A stretch of DNA of 64,000 nucleotides from Planctomycetota bacterium. Lineage in GTDB: Bacteria > Planctomycetota > UBA1135 > GCA-002686595. The stretch lies in assembly GCA_014238415.1 (NCBI GenBank), contig JABABA010000004.1, forward strand, positions 62,001 to 126,000. The letters are read 5' to 3'. Shown here in pieces: positions 46,144 to 57,522 of this stretch (its first letter is position 1; each line of letters begins with the position of its first letter). The position numbers and the translations under genes are program-made. The notes beneath the pieces are model-generated. The model saw only the letters and a program-made list of their open reading frames with translations, searched no databases and was not told where the DNA came from.

Positions 46144-46418
46144 CCCTACTGACTCCCCTTCTTTACATTCTGTTCGTCTTGTCCGCGATCATCCTGGTGG
46201 TGGTTATCTTGCTTCAAGAGGGCAAGGGCGGTGGTTTCTCTGATGCGCTCGGTGCCGCTGGTCAGCAGACTTTTGGCGTCAAAGCGGCTGGGATCCACAA
46301 GTTCACCATGGCTGTGGCCATTCTGTTCTTTGCCAGTGCTCTAGGCATCCACATACTGAACAAGGGTGCCAGTCAGGGCGACGGTGGGCTCTCCATCAAT
46401 GCCCCGGACGACGAGTAA
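46140..46418 (+). CDS. secG: Preprotein translocase subunit SecG
   Basis: VVVILLQEGKGGGFSDALGAAGQQTFGVKAAG plus second TM. Confidence 0.92.
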   Translation: MTLLTPLLYILFVLSAIILVVVILLQEGKGGGFSDALGAAGQQTFGVKAAGIHKFTMAVAILFFASALGIHILNKGASQGDGGLSINAPDDE

Positions 46419-46430
46419 CGGGAGCTGTCC

Positions 46431-47303
46431 TTGATACGCTCGATGACGGGTTTTGGGGCAGGTACCGCAGAAGGTGCCGGTCTTGCCGTGCGGGTAGAGC
46501 TGCGTAGCGTCAATCATCGTCATCTGACGATACAGTTGCGCATGCCATCGGGGCTGGCGTCGTTGGAATCGGAGGTTGAGGGCCGTATTCGCGGGCGGCT
46601 GTCCCGTGGGGCCATCGGGGTTGCGCTGACCATTACGCCCTTGACTGGTTCCGAGAAAAGCTTGATTGATCAGGATCTTGCTGCGCGTCTGTTGCAGGAA
46701 TTAGCCAGCCTGGCCAAGGAAGCAAAACTCCACATGCCTGATGCGGGTTCTGTGCTTTCCCTACCAGGAGTCCTGACCACCAGCGATAGCCCTGCTCCTG
46801 AGGATGTGGGTGAGACCTTGCTTGAGGCTCTGGACATGGCTCTCAGCGATCTTCTCAATGCGCGAGAGCGTGAAGGTGCTGCGCTCTTGGCGGACCTGGA
46901 GGAGAACCTGGTGCACACGGAGGATTTCGCGGCCCAGGCGAAGAAACTCATGCCCCAGGTGCAGGATCGCCACCAGGAGGCCCTGCGTGAGCGTGTCGGG
47001 CTCCTGCTCGGAGATAGCCAGGGAGTTTCAGAGCAGGATCTGGCCCGGGAAATCGCCGTGTTGGCGGATCGTCTGGATGTGGCCGAGGAACTCACCCGTC
47101 TCGATGCACATGTGGAACATTTTCGTGGCAAGTTGACTTTGGACGAGCCCGTGGGCCGCAGCCTCGATTTTCTGTCGCAGGAGCTGCTGCGTGAGGCCAA
47201 TACCCTGGGCTCCAAGTGCAATGATGCTCACGTCGCGCACTTGGTGGTGGAACTCAAGGCTGCTATAGAGCGCTTGCGCGAGCAGGTTCAGAATGTGGAG
47301 TGA
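46431..47303 (+). CDS. YicC family endoribonuclease
   Basis: MIRSMTGFGAG, VELRSVNHRHL, C-terminal KLTLDEPVGRSLDFLSQELLREANTLGSKCND. Confidence 0.95.
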   Translation: MIRSMTGFGAGTAEGAGLAVRVELRSVNHRHLTIQLRMPSGLASLESEVEGRIRGRLSRGAIGVALTITPLTGSEKSLIDQDLAARLLQELASLAKEAKLHMPDAGSVLSLPGVLTTSDSPAPEDVGETLLEALDMALSDLLNAREREGAALLADLEENLVHTEDFAAQAKKLMPQVQDRHQEALRERVGLLLGDSQGVSEQDLAREIAVLADRLDVAEELTRLDAHVEHFRGKLTLDEPVGRSLDFLSQELLREANTLGSKCNDAHVAHLVVELKAAIERLREQVQNVE

Positions 47304-47889
47304 CCCTGTGACTGAAGCAGTACAAGGTGGCGGAAAGATGTTGCTTGTGTCCGGGCCCTCGGGGACGGGCAAGAGCACGATATGCAAGCGATTGGGTGAG
47401 GACCCGCGAGTTGTATTCTCGGTATCTGCTACTACCCGTGAACCACGAGCGGGTGAGGTCAATGGTCGTGACTATCAGTTTGTCAGCAAGGTTGGTTTCA
47501 GTGAGATGATCCAGGCAGGTGAGTTCATCGAGCACGCGGATGTGTTTGGCAACATGTATGGCACCCTGCGCGCTCCCATGAGGGATGCGATAGCAAAGGG
47601 CCTGGTTTTCTTGGTTGAGATCGACGTCCAGGGTGCTTTGCAACTAAAGACCCTCGATACTCCGGGGATCTATGTGTTCATCAAGCCGCCAAGTCTTGAA
47701 GTCTTGAAAGCGCGCCTTTCGGGCCGCGGAACCGAGTCTTCCGAGGTGCTTGAGCGGCGCTTGCAGAAGGCCGAAGACGAGATGCGTGAGGCTGGCAAGT
47801 ACGATCATGTGATCGTCAACAATGTGTTGGAGGATGCAGTGGAAGAACTGCGCTTGATCAGCGGTTTGGCGCAGGAGCCAACCTCATGA
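47293..47889 (+). CDS. gmk: Guanylate kinase
   Basis: LLVSGPSGTGKST, SVSATTREPRAGEVNGRDYQFVS, IDVQGALQLK, FIKPPS. Confidence 0.96.
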   Translation: MWSDPVTEAVQGGGKMLLVSGPSGTGKSTICKRLGEDPRVVFSVSATTREPRAGEVNGRDYQFVSKVGFSEMIQAGEFIEHADVFGNMYGTLRAPMRDAIAKGLVFLVEIDVQGALQLKTLDTPGIYVFIKPPSLEVLKARLSGRGTESSEVLERRLQKAEDEMREAGKYDHVIVNNVLEDAVEELRLISGLAQEPTS

Positions 47890-48422
47890 GTCGTATTCTG
47901 CTCTGCTGCGGTGCTTCTGCGGCCCTCTACAAAGCCTGTGATCTGGCCAGTCTGCTGACTCAGAATGGCAATCAAGTGCGCACCGCCATGACACTCAATG
48001 CTGGAAAACTGGTTTCGCCCCAGCTCTTTGAAGCGCTTACCTCACAGCCTGCAGCAACTTCTGAGTGGGGACCCGAACGGCGTACAGGGATGGATCACAT
48101 TGATCTGGCCCGTTGGGCGGAGAAAGTCGTGGTGGCTCCGGCCAGCGCAGACTTGCTTGCGCGCATGGCCCTAGGCGTGGCCAATGACCTGGTGACCACT
48201 ACGCTGTTGGCGGTGGATCGTTCTGTGCCGCGGCTCCTCTGTCCGGCTATGAACCCCAGCATGCTCTCCGCACCTGCTGTGGTGCGTAACTTGAGTCAGT
48301 TGCGCGAGGATGGTTGGCAGGTGCTGGAGTCGGAGGTGGGACACCTGGCTTGTGGTGAGGATGGACAGGGACGTCTGGCGGATCCGGGACAGATTGCCGA
48401 GGCGCTCTCCGCTCTCTCGTGA
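47886..48422 (+). CDS. coaC: Phosphopantothenoylcysteine decarboxylase (stand-alone flavoprotein CoaC)
   Basis: HIDLARWAEKVVVAPASADLLARMALGVANDL, CPAMNPSM, GHLACGEDGQGR. Confidence 0.85.
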   Translation: MSRILLCCGASAALYKACDLASLLTQNGNQVRTAMTLNAGKLVSPQLFEALTSQPAATSEWGPERRTGMDHIDLARWAEKVVVAPASADLLARMALGVANDLVTTTLLAVDRSVPRLLCPAMNPSMLSAPAVVRNLSQLREDGWQVLESEVGHLACGEDGQGRLADPGQIAEALSALS

Positions 48423-48436
48423 ACCTTGGAAATAGC

Positions 48437-49051
48437 ATGCGCATCCTGATTACCGCTGGACCAACTCGCGAGTACATCGATCCGGTGCGCTACCTTTCGA
48501 ATGAATCCAGTGGCAAAATGGGTTTTGCCTTGGCCGCCGCAGCCAGACGCCGGGGTCACGAGGTGGTCCTGATCGCGGGACCGGTCTGCTTGCCCACTCC
48601 CAAGGGGGTTGAACGCATCGATGTGATCAGTGCTCGGGACATGCTGAAGGTACTGCGCGATCAGTTCAAGGTCGCTGATGCTCTGGTCATGGCTGCCGCG
48701 GTGGCGGACTTCAGGCCGCGCAGACGGCTGCGGGGCAAGTGGAAGGCGAAAGAGGGCTCGGGCAAGCTCAACATCGAGTTGCTGGAAAATCCGGACCTGC
48801 TCAAGTCCGTTGCCCGGCGCAAAGGCGAGCGGAAGGTGGTGGCATTCGCCCTTGAGACTTCAGAGGGCAAGCGTCGCGCTCGGGCCAAAATGGTGGCCAA
48901 GAACGCGGACTTCATCGTGCTCAATGGGGTGGCCGCCCTAGGTGGGGACCGTATCAGCGTGACATTGCTGGATCGGGAAGGAAATGAGTTCGAAATGCTC
49001 CAGAGAACCAAGGCAGAGGTGGCTCGAGTGCTGATTGAGCTGCTTGAGTGA
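48437..49051 (+). CDS. coaB: Phosphopantothenate-cysteine ligase (stand-alone CoaB)
   Basis: ILITAGPTREYIDPVRYLSNESSGKMGFALAAAARRRGHEVVLIAGPV, AAAVADFRP. The track ORF starts at 48419. Confidence 0.88.
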   Translation: MRILITAGPTREYIDPVRYLSNESSGKMGFALAAAARRRGHEVVLIAGPVCLPTPKGVERIDVISARDMLKVLRDQFKVADALVMAAAVADFRPRRRLRGKWKAKEGSGKLNIELLENPDLLKSVARRKGERKVVAFALETSEGKRRARAKMVAKNADFIVLNGVAALGGDRISVTLLDREGNEFEMLQRTKAEVARVLIELLE

Positions 49052-49187
49052 AGGGGATTGTGGCCGAGCGTTGAATTGACCTCTCCTGGAGGGGATATTG
49101 GGGGCATGAGGGGGGGCTTTTGCCCTCTCGGCCGACGCGCGCCTTTTGCCCGCGGCGACCACGGATCCAACGAGGGGAACAAGAGGA

Positions 49188-51716
49188 TTGGCCCGGAAGA
49201 AGAGTCGTAGAAAGAAGGCGTCCAAAGGGCGCGTGCGTGAGATCTTTAGGAGCCTCATGCTGGGTGCCCCCTTGGAGGAAACCACAGCTGCGCGAATCCG
49301 CGAGCTGACAGGTTTGGGCATGATCGGTCTGTCGATCTGGCTGCTAGTAGCCATGGTCAGCTTTCAGGTTCAATCCGAGGGCGCAGTTTCTGGGGTCGAG
49401 AACCACGGCGGCCAGGTTGGTTGGCATTTGGCCAATGCGGCCTTCTTGTCCATGGGGCTGGCAGGTTATCTGGTCAGCTTGCTCAGCTTCGCCTGGGGAG
49501 CAATCTTGATCACCCACCGGGAGATCAGTTTGCCTGCGGTGCGGGTGCTGGGAACCATATGCTTCCTGATCTCTTTCTCTTTCCTTCTGCACCTGGGCTT
49601 CGGTTCCGATGTTTCCCAGGCCGCTGCCATGGGAGATCTCAGTAATTGGCTGCCCTATGGCCCTGGCGGTTGGTTGGCTTACATTGCTGTCCCCACCTTG
49701 GAACAGCGTTTCGGTGGTGTAGGGATATGGATCTTGTTGCTGACTACAACGGCCATTTCGTTTGTCCTGGCAACAGATCGGGCCTTCTTTCCAGCGATCT
49801 CCGCCTTGAGCACCTGGCTGACTGAGCGGCGCGAGCAGTTGGGCCAGTCATTGGTGCCGGCGATTGGTTCTTGGTGTAGCGACCTTGCGCGGGGGCTTTG
49901 GGACTTTCTGCGCGGAGCCGATCTGGAAGGGGCGATTGCCTCCAAGAAGCCTGCTGCAAGGAAGTCCGTAGATAAGAAGAAGAACAAACGGTACGAGCCT
50001 GAATTGGAAGACGAATACGAATACGAGGACGAAGAAGAGGAAGAAGACGAGGAAGAAGACGAGGAAGAGGACGAGCTGGACGAGTACGAAGAGGACGAGT
50101 ACGAAGAGGAAGAGGAAGAAGGCGATTGGGAGGAAGAGGAACTCGAAGAAGACGAACCCATCGTGCCCTCCAAGCCCATGGCCCTGCCGACTCCAGCCAA
50201 GCAGCCGGTCTATGAGCCGCCTACACCTCCTCCGGGCCCCTGGACCTTGCCTCCGACGGATCTGCTGGTGCCTCCTTCAGGCGCTGGCAGTACCGACAAT
50301 GAGTTTCTTGAGCGCAATGCGCTCGCTCTCGAGCGGGCCCTCAAGAGCTTCAAGGTCATCGCAGAAGTGGTTGGGGTTCAGGTGGGGCCAGCCGTGACCC
50401 TTTTTGAGCTCTCGGTTTCCGAAGGCACTCGTATGAACCGTGTGACCAACCTGAGTCAGGAAATCGCCGCGACCCTGCGTGCCAAGAGCGTGCGCATCAT
50501 TGCGCCGATTCCTGGCAAATCCACCATCGGCATTGAGATCCCCAACACCAAACGCCGCAAGGTACGCATCTCAGAGTTGATCAGCCAACGGGCCTACGAC
50601 AAGAACTTCATGGCTTTGCCGCTCTTCCTGGGAATGGATGCAGAGGGTCAGCCGATTGTGGAGGATCTGGCGCGCATGCCACACCTGTTGATTGCCGGCA
50701 CCACGGGTTCGGGCAAGTCAGTTTGCATCAATACGATTGTGGCCAGTTTGCTGCTGACACGTTCGCCCCATGACGCGCGTCTGATTCTTGTAGACCCCAA
50801 GATGGTCGAACTGATGATGTTTGCCGGGGTGCCGCATTTGGAACTGCCCGTGGTGAATGACATGCGTCAGGCCACCAATGTACTCAACTGGGCTGTGGAG
50901 AAAATGGAGGCGCGATACGAGCTCTTCAAGAACGCACAGGTCAAGAACATCAAGGGCTACAACGCTCTGGGAGAGGAAGAGCTTCGTGAACGTCTCGGAG
51001 ACGGCTTCAACGAAGAGCGGACTCCGCGCCATGTGCCCTATATCGTGCTGATTATTGATGAAATGGCCGACCTGATGCTGCAGTCCAAGAAGGATGCTGA
51101 GGCCGGCATCACCCGTCTCGCGCAGAAGTCGCGAGCCGTGGGGATCCACGTGATCGTGGCCACTCAGCGTCCGTCGACCGACGTGATAACGGGTGTGATC
51201 AAGGGCAACCTGCCCACTCGGATAGCCTTCCAGGTAGCGTCGAAGATCGATAGCCGTGTGATTCTGGATGCCTCTGGTGCGGACAAGTTGTTGGGCGAGG
51301 GAGACATGCTGTTCAGTCCGCCCCAGTCCAGTCAGCTAAGGCGGGTTCAGGGCGCCATGATCGAAGACGAGGAGCTACAGAGGATTGTGGACTTTGTCAC
51401 CAAGGAGGCGCCCCAGACCTTCAATCAGGAACTGGTCCAGTCCGCAACCGGGACTGCGGCCGCAGGAGAATTGAGTGAAGGAGGCGACAAGCTTGATGAC
51501 CTCTTTGTTGATGCTGTACGCGTGGTGCTCAAGTCGCGGCGCGGCTCGGCGAGCTTGCTGCAAAGGGCATTGGGCATTGGCTATACCCGTGCTTCACGAT
51601 TGATCGACCAAATGACTGATGCGGGCATCGTTGGTTCCCACCAGGGCTCCAAGTCCCGCGAAATCTTGATGACCCTTGAAGACTTCGAGGAGAACATCGC
51701 TAACGCAGAGGCTTGA
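49188..51716 (+). CDS. ftsK: DNA translocase FtsK with hyperacidic linker
   Basis: TM segments; Walker A AGTTGSGKSVCIN; IVLIIDEMADLM; ATQRPSTDVITGVIK; gamma winged helix SASLLQRALGIGYTRASRLIDQMTDAGIVG. Start uncertain (TTG 49146 or 49188). Confidence 0.95.
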   Translation: MARKKSRRKKASKGRVREIFRSLMLGAPLEETTAARIRELTGLGMIGLSIWLLVAMVSFQVQSEGAVSGVENHGGQVGWHLANAAFLSMGLAGYLVSLLSFAWGAILITHREISLPAVRVLGTICFLISFSFLLHLGFGSDVSQAAAMGDLSNWLPYGPGGWLAYIAVPTLEQRFGGVGIWILLLTTTAISFVLATDRAFFPAISALSTWLTERREQLGQSLVPAIGSWCSDLARGLWDFLRGADLEGAIASKKPAARKSVDKKKNKRYEPELEDEYEYEDEEEEEDEEEDEEEDELDEYEEDEYEEEEEEGDWEEEELEEDEPIVPSKPMALPTPAKQPVYEPPTPPPGPWTLPPTDLLVPPSGAGSTDNEFLERNALALERALKSFKVIAEVVGVQVGPAVTLFELSVSEGTRMNRVTNLSQEIAATLRAKSVRIIAPIPGKSTIGIEIPNTKRRKVRISELISQRAYDKNFMALPLFLGMDAEGQPIVEDLARMPHLLIAGTTGSGKSVCINTIVASLLLTRSPHDARLILVDPKMVELMMFAGVPHLELPVVNDMRQATNVLNWAVEKMEARYELFKNAQVKNIKGYNALGEEELRERLGDGFNEERTPRHVPYIVLIIDEMADLMLQSKKDAEAGITRLAQKSRAVGIHVIVATQRPSTDVITGVIKGNLPTRIAFQVASKIDSRVILDASGADKLLGEGDMLFSPPQSSQLRRVQGAMIEDEELQRIVDFVTKEAPQTFNQELVQSATGTAAAGELSEGGDKLDDLFVDAVRVVLKSRRGSASLLQRALGIGYTRASRLIDQMTDAGIVGSHQGSKSREILMTLEDFEENIANAEA

Positions 51717-51721
51717 ATCAA

Positions 51722-53362
<1,641 letters not shown>

Positions 53363-53404
53363 AGCGCCCCCTAGCGGGGCATTGGCTTTGATCCCAAGTA
53401 TCCT

Positions 53405-54748
53405 TTGTCCACCAGCACCAATCGAGCTGAGGTCGTCTCCCTCGTACACCTCGGATGTGCGAGGAACCTGATTGACTCAGAATTGATCCTCGCTCGTTTG
53501 GCAGAGCAGGACCTGCTGGTCTCTGGGGATTCCGATCTGGCGGGGACTGTGGTGCTCAACACATGCTCCTTCATCGGGCCCGCACGGGACGAATCCTATG
53601 AGGCTCTGGCTACCTTGCTTGAGCGAAAGCAGGCAGGCGATCTGGACCATGTGGTTGTGGCTGGCTGCTTGGTGCAGCGCTACAAGCGGCGCTTGAGTGA
53701 AGAATTTCCGGATGTGGACCTTTGGTCTGAGATCTCTGACTATCGCGCCATGGCCAAGGCCGTGCGTTCAATGGTCGACGGTAACAAGTACGCTAGCTAT
53801 CTCGACAGTCCAGGCCTGAGGCCCGCTGACCGCGAGGATGCGCGCATGTTGGCAACTCCTGGTTCCTATGCCTACCTGCGTATCAGCCATGGTTGTGACC
53901 ACAGCTGCGGGTTCTGCGCAATCCCTGGGATTCGTGGACCCCATCGCAGCAAGAGGCCAATCGACCTTGTGGCAGAAGCCCAGGACCTGATTGGCGGGGG
54001 AGTCAAGGAACTCGTGCTGGTAGCCGAGGATTCCACCGCTTGGGGCCGCGACATTGGCTTGGAGCTTCCACATCTGATCGAATCGCTCGCTGAACTGGAT
54101 GGTGACCACCGATTACGCGTGATGTACGCTTATCCCAATCGCTTTCCCTGGGAGCTGACGCGCCTCCTGAAAGACCATCCTCGGGTTGAACCCTATCTGG
54201 ATATTCCTGTGCAACACGCCGCGACCAATGTGCTACGCGCCATGGGTCGTGCGGGTGATGGCGCTCAGGTGCGCCGAATTTTGGATCGGCTGATGGAGGA
54301 GGTTCCGGGTATCACCTTGCGCACTACTGTTCTGTTGGGCTATCCCGGTGAGACCGATGCCGATGTGGACGAATTGCTCCAGATGGTCGAGCACTATCAG
54401 TTCACGCGACTGGGCGCCTTCACCTACTCTGATGAGGAGGACACGCCAGCATTTGGGAGCGATGGAGAGGTGCCTAGTGACGAAGCTGACGCTCGCCTGG
54501 CGGCGGTCTTAGAGGTCCGGGATCGAAATCTCGCCCATTTGCAGGGCGAACTTGTGGGTCAGACCCTTGAGGTTCTCATTGATGAGGGCTCTGATGAAGG
54601 CGGTACGGCCCTGGGCCGCACATGTATGGATGCGCCAGAGGTCGACCCCCGGGTGATTGTGCAAGGTGATGTGGCCGTCGGCCAACGGATACAGGTTGCC
54701 ATTGATGGGGTCCTCGAGAACTTTGATCTGACTGGGAGAGCAATTTGA
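53405..54748 (+). CDS. rimO: Ribosomal protein S12 methylthiotransferase RimO
   Basis: SLVHLGCARNLIDSE, NTCSFIGPARDES, radical-SAM SHGCDHSCGFCAIPGIRGPHRSK, AEDSTAWGRD. Confidence 0.93.
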   Translation: MSTSTNRAEVVSLVHLGCARNLIDSELILARLAEQDLLVSGDSDLAGTVVLNTCSFIGPARDESYEALATLLERKQAGDLDHVVVAGCLVQRYKRRLSEEFPDVDLWSEISDYRAMAKAVRSMVDGNKYASYLDSPGLRPADREDARMLATPGSYAYLRISHGCDHSCGFCAIPGIRGPHRSKRPIDLVAEAQDLIGGGVKELVLVAEDSTAWGRDIGLELPHLIESLAELDGDHRLRVMYAYPNRFPWELTRLLKDHPRVEPYLDIPVQHAATNVLRAMGRAGDGAQVRRILDRLMEEVPGITLRTTVLLGYPGETDADVDELLQMVEHYQFTRLGAFTYSDEEDTPAFGSDGEVPSDEADARLAAVLEVRDRNLAHLQGELVGQTLEVLIDEGSDEGGTALGRTCMDAPEVDPRVIVQGDVAVGQRIQVAIDGVLENFDLTGRAI

Positions 54749-55359
54749 AAGGAGTCTTCCGCTATTGGCCCAACCGTATCACTGCCATGCGCTTTGTCGG
54801 GTCGATTGTTCTCTTTGGGATCCTGCATACCCTTGCAGATGTACCCAAGGATTCGATCCACGAACACCGCGCCGTGGTACAGGCGGCCTTCTGGTTGTTC
54901 CTGATCACCGCTGCCAGCGACTACCTGGATGGCTATCTGGCACGCCGTGACCATCATGTGACTGCTTTTGGGCGCATTGCAGACCCCTTCACCGACAAGG
55001 TCTTGATCCTGGGAGCCATGGTCTTTGCTGCAGTCAGTCCATGGATGCGCGAATTGATCCCCGCCTGGATAGTGGTAACTATTCTCGCGCGTGAATTCTT
55101 GGTGACCGGTATTCGGGGTTATGTAGAGAGCGTAGGCGAGGAATTTCCGGCGGACGGTCTTGGCAAGATCAAGATGATTGTGCAGTGCGTTGCCGTGGGC
55201 GGAGTGCTTTGGATTCATGCTTTTCCCTGGCCTGATGCGTGGCGCGAGGGTTGGGTGATCGTGACCAAGATTCTGGTCTGGATTACTCTTCTGACAACCG
55301 TGGGATCTGGTGCGAGCTATGTACTCAAGGCCCGCAAGATCCTGGGCGGTACCAGCTGA
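54745..55359 (+). CDS. pgsA: CDP-diacylglycerol-glycerol-3-phosphate 3-phosphatidyltransferase
   Basis: PNRITAMRF, SDYLDGYLARRDHHVTAFGRIADPFTDKVL (CDP-alcohol phosphotransferase motif). Confidence 0.93.
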   Translation: MKGVFRYWPNRITAMRFVGSIVLFGILHTLADVPKDSIHEHRAVVQAAFWLFLITAASDYLDGYLARRDHHVTAFGRIADPFTDKVLILGAMVFAAVSPWMRELIPAWIVVTILAREFLVTGIRGYVESVGEEFPADGLGKIKMIVQCVAVGGVLWIHAFPWPDAWREGWVIVTKILVWITLLTTVGSGASYVLKARKILGGTS

Positions 55360-55847
55360 TGGATCGTCTTCGAATGGGTCTGATCAGTGCTGGATTTCTG
55401 GGCTGCGCTCCGGTGGCGCCCGGGACTTTTGGCACCTTGGCGGGGGTCCTCGCCGTTTGGCTCATGCGTTCTACTCAGCCCTACCTGGCCGCTCTGTTGG
55501 GCTTGTGCGTGGTGCTGTATCTGCTCGGTCGTGCCCTGGCCCCATGGGCAGAAGAAGCCTATGGGAAAGATCCGGGGTGTTTTGTCCTGGACGAGGTCAT
55601 TGGGTACCTGATCACTGTGGCCTGGATCGCTCCGCCGAGTCTTTTCGCCATGGGGGTGGCCTTTGTTCTCTTTCGCTTCTTCGACATTCTCAAGCCATGG
55701 CCTGTGCGTTGGTTTGAGCGTCTGGGGGGCGGGGATGGAATCCTGCTCGATGATGTGGCTGCGGGCCTCTATGGGTTGGGAGTGATGGCTCTCTTGCGTT
55801 ACTTCCTTCCAGGCGGCGACCTCTGGGTCCACAATGGTGTGCTATGA
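55359..55847 (+). CDS. pgpA: Phosphatidylglycerophosphatase A
   Basis: GLISAGFLGCAPVAPGTFGTLAGV, FVLDEVIGYLITV, FRFFDILKPWPVRWFERLGGGDGILLDDVAAGLYG. Confidence 0.92.
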   Translation: MDRLRMGLISAGFLGCAPVAPGTFGTLAGVLAVWLMRSTQPYLAALLGLCVVLYLLGRALAPWAEEAYGKDPGCFVLDEVIGYLITVAWIAPPSLFAMGVAFVLFRFFDILKPWPVRWFERLGGGDGILLDDVAAGLYGLGVMALLRYFLPGGDLWVHNGVL

Positions 55848-57232
55848 GCAGGACCCGATCCCAAAGCTCGGCCCCTGGCATGGGCATGGCAGCACGCTTT
55901 GCTCTTGTGATGACAGGTTTCTTGGTGGTGGCCATGGTTCTGGCCGGTCTTGTCTTGTTGCCCAAGACCCAAGAAGTGGTGGATCGTTGCGTTGACGGTG
56001 CTCTCAGGGTTGCAGTGCGTGCCCAGACTGAGGTGAATCAAACCGGAGCAGACCTCCAGCCCACGCCCGGCTCGAAAATGAGCAGGGCCAAGGGTGTGCT
56101 GCGCTTTGACACCAAGATGCCCAAGGGGACTTTCTCTGGGCGTGAGGCCGCGGTCTATGAGTACGAGGGAGATAACGGGGTCAGTATCGTGGCTCCTGCA
56201 ATCGAGGAGAGCCCCCGGAAAGATCTGACAGGTCTGATTGTCATCGTCGGAGCCCTGGTGGTGCTCATGGCCGGCTTGATCGCCATAGGCGTAGCCACTC
56301 AGACATCAAAGCCTTTGGCCATGTTGGTGGACGATGTGCATGCCCTGGGAAGGCGCGGCTTGCGTCACTCTGTGCGCGAGAGTGGCCCCAAGGAGGTTTT
56401 TTTATTGGCGCGGGCGATCAAGAACATGGCGTCTGAACTGGATTTTGCCCAGGACGCACAACTTGAGCTGAGTGTGCGTGAACGCGAGCAAGAGGTTGGC
56501 CGTGAGGTCAGTGCTGCCCTGCGTCCTGCCAGTACGCCCACTGCTGAGGGTTGGTCATTTACCGAGGAGTGCATCGAAGGTACCGAGATCGCCGGGTCAT
56601 TTCACACCTACATCGAGGAGCAGGATCGCATCCTGACCGTGCTATGTGACACCGGGGATGGGGTGCCCGGTGCACTGGTGGGAGCCACGGCGCGGGCCTT
56701 CATACGATCCGCTCTCCAGGAAAAAGCTGGATTGACTGATGCTCTTGCCAGTGCCAACCTGGAGTTGCACCGGGATATACGCAGAGGTCTCTCGGTGACA
56801 GCAGTTGTAGTGGACTTGCAGCCCAGTACCGGGAGTTTCAAGATCATCTGTGCGGGCCATCGGATCGCACCTCTGTATTGGAACGAAGAAACCTCCAAAC
56901 TCTCGCGTCTGCAACCGGAAGGAATCGCTTTGGGATTTGACGCAGGGCCTGTGTTCGAGCAGCGTCTGGAAGTGCGTGAAGGAGTCTTGGCCGCGGGGAG
57001 TGCCCTGATCCTGGCCAGCAGCGGCCTGGTCGAACAGCCTAATGAAGAGGGAGAAGAGTGGGGCGAAGAGGCTTTTCAGAAAACAGTGAACGCCCATGTG
57101 CGCCGTGGGATCCAAAATGCAGCTCAGGGGGTCATTGAGACCTGCCTCAACCGTGCCGGCGATCCCGAATCTGAAGCATCCGGTGACCCCATCCCCAGCG
57201 CTACGCTGTTGGTCATCGCCAAGGAGAAGTGA
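55844..57232 (+). CDS. Membrane-bound PP2C/SpoIIE-family serine phosphatase
   Basis: Two TM segments, HAMP-like linker, DTGDGVPGALVGATARAFIRSAL, SVTAVVVDLQPSTGSFKIICAGHRIAPLYW. Confidence 0.85.
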   Translation: MSRTRSQSSAPGMGMAARFALVMTGFLVVAMVLAGLVLLPKTQEVVDRCVDGALRVAVRAQTEVNQTGADLQPTPGSKMSRAKGVLRFDTKMPKGTFSGREAAVYEYEGDNGVSIVAPAIEESPRKDLTGLIVIVGALVVLMAGLIAIGVATQTSKPLAMLVDDVHALGRRGLRHSVRESGPKEVFLLARAIKNMASELDFAQDAQLELSVREREQEVGREVSAALRPASTPTAEGWSFTEECIEGTEIAGSFHTYIEEQDRILTVLCDTGDGVPGALVGATARAFIRSALQEKAGLTDALASANLELHRDIRRGLSVTAVVVDLQPSTGSFKIICAGHRIAPLYWNEETSKLSRLQPEGIALGFDAGPVFEQRLEVREGVLAAGSALILASSGLVEQPNEEGEEWGEEAFQKTVNAHVRRGIQNAAQGVIETCLNRAGDPESEASGDPIPSATLLVIAKEK

Positions 57233-57522
57233 AACCCGTGCAACTCACCGAATTTCAACGTCTGATCGAAGAGATCTACTTCAAGAAAGACTCAGCCCGT
57301 GGGCTTGAGGGCACACACATGTGGTTTTGCGAAGAGGTCGGCGAATTGACCCGCGCCTTGCGTCGGGGCCAGACTGAAGATCTGGAAGGGGAGTTCGCCG
57401 ATGTGCTTGCGTGGTTGGCCAGCATGGCCTCGCTGGTTGGCATTGAACTGGAAGCCGCCGCGTGCAAGAAGTACGCCGAGGGCTGCCCTCGTTGTAGCTC
57501 CACACCCTGTTCCTGCGGGTGA
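57229..57522 (+). CDS. MazG-like nucleotide pyrophosphohydrolase with Cys-rich C-terminal tail
   Basis: MWFCEEVGELTRALRRG...LEGEFADVLAWLASMA (EExxE/ExxD motif); tail CPRCSSTPCSCG. Confidence 0.85.
   Translation: MKPVQLTEFQRLIEEIYFKKDSARGLEGTHMWFCEEVGELTRALRRGQTEDLEGEFADVLAWLASMASLVGIELEAAACKKYAEGCPRCSSTPCSCG

Noticed and set aside
49679-50200. Minus-strand Ser-rich ORF (173 aa)
   Set aside because: Exact antisense of the FtsK acidic linker; GAG/GAA/GAC repeats read as serine codons on the other strand. Artefact of low complexity.
53364-53381. GCCCC-CTAGC-GGGGC hairpin upstream of rimO as a terminator
   Set aside because: Only a 5-bp stem and no clear T-tract directly after it; too weak to list as a feature.
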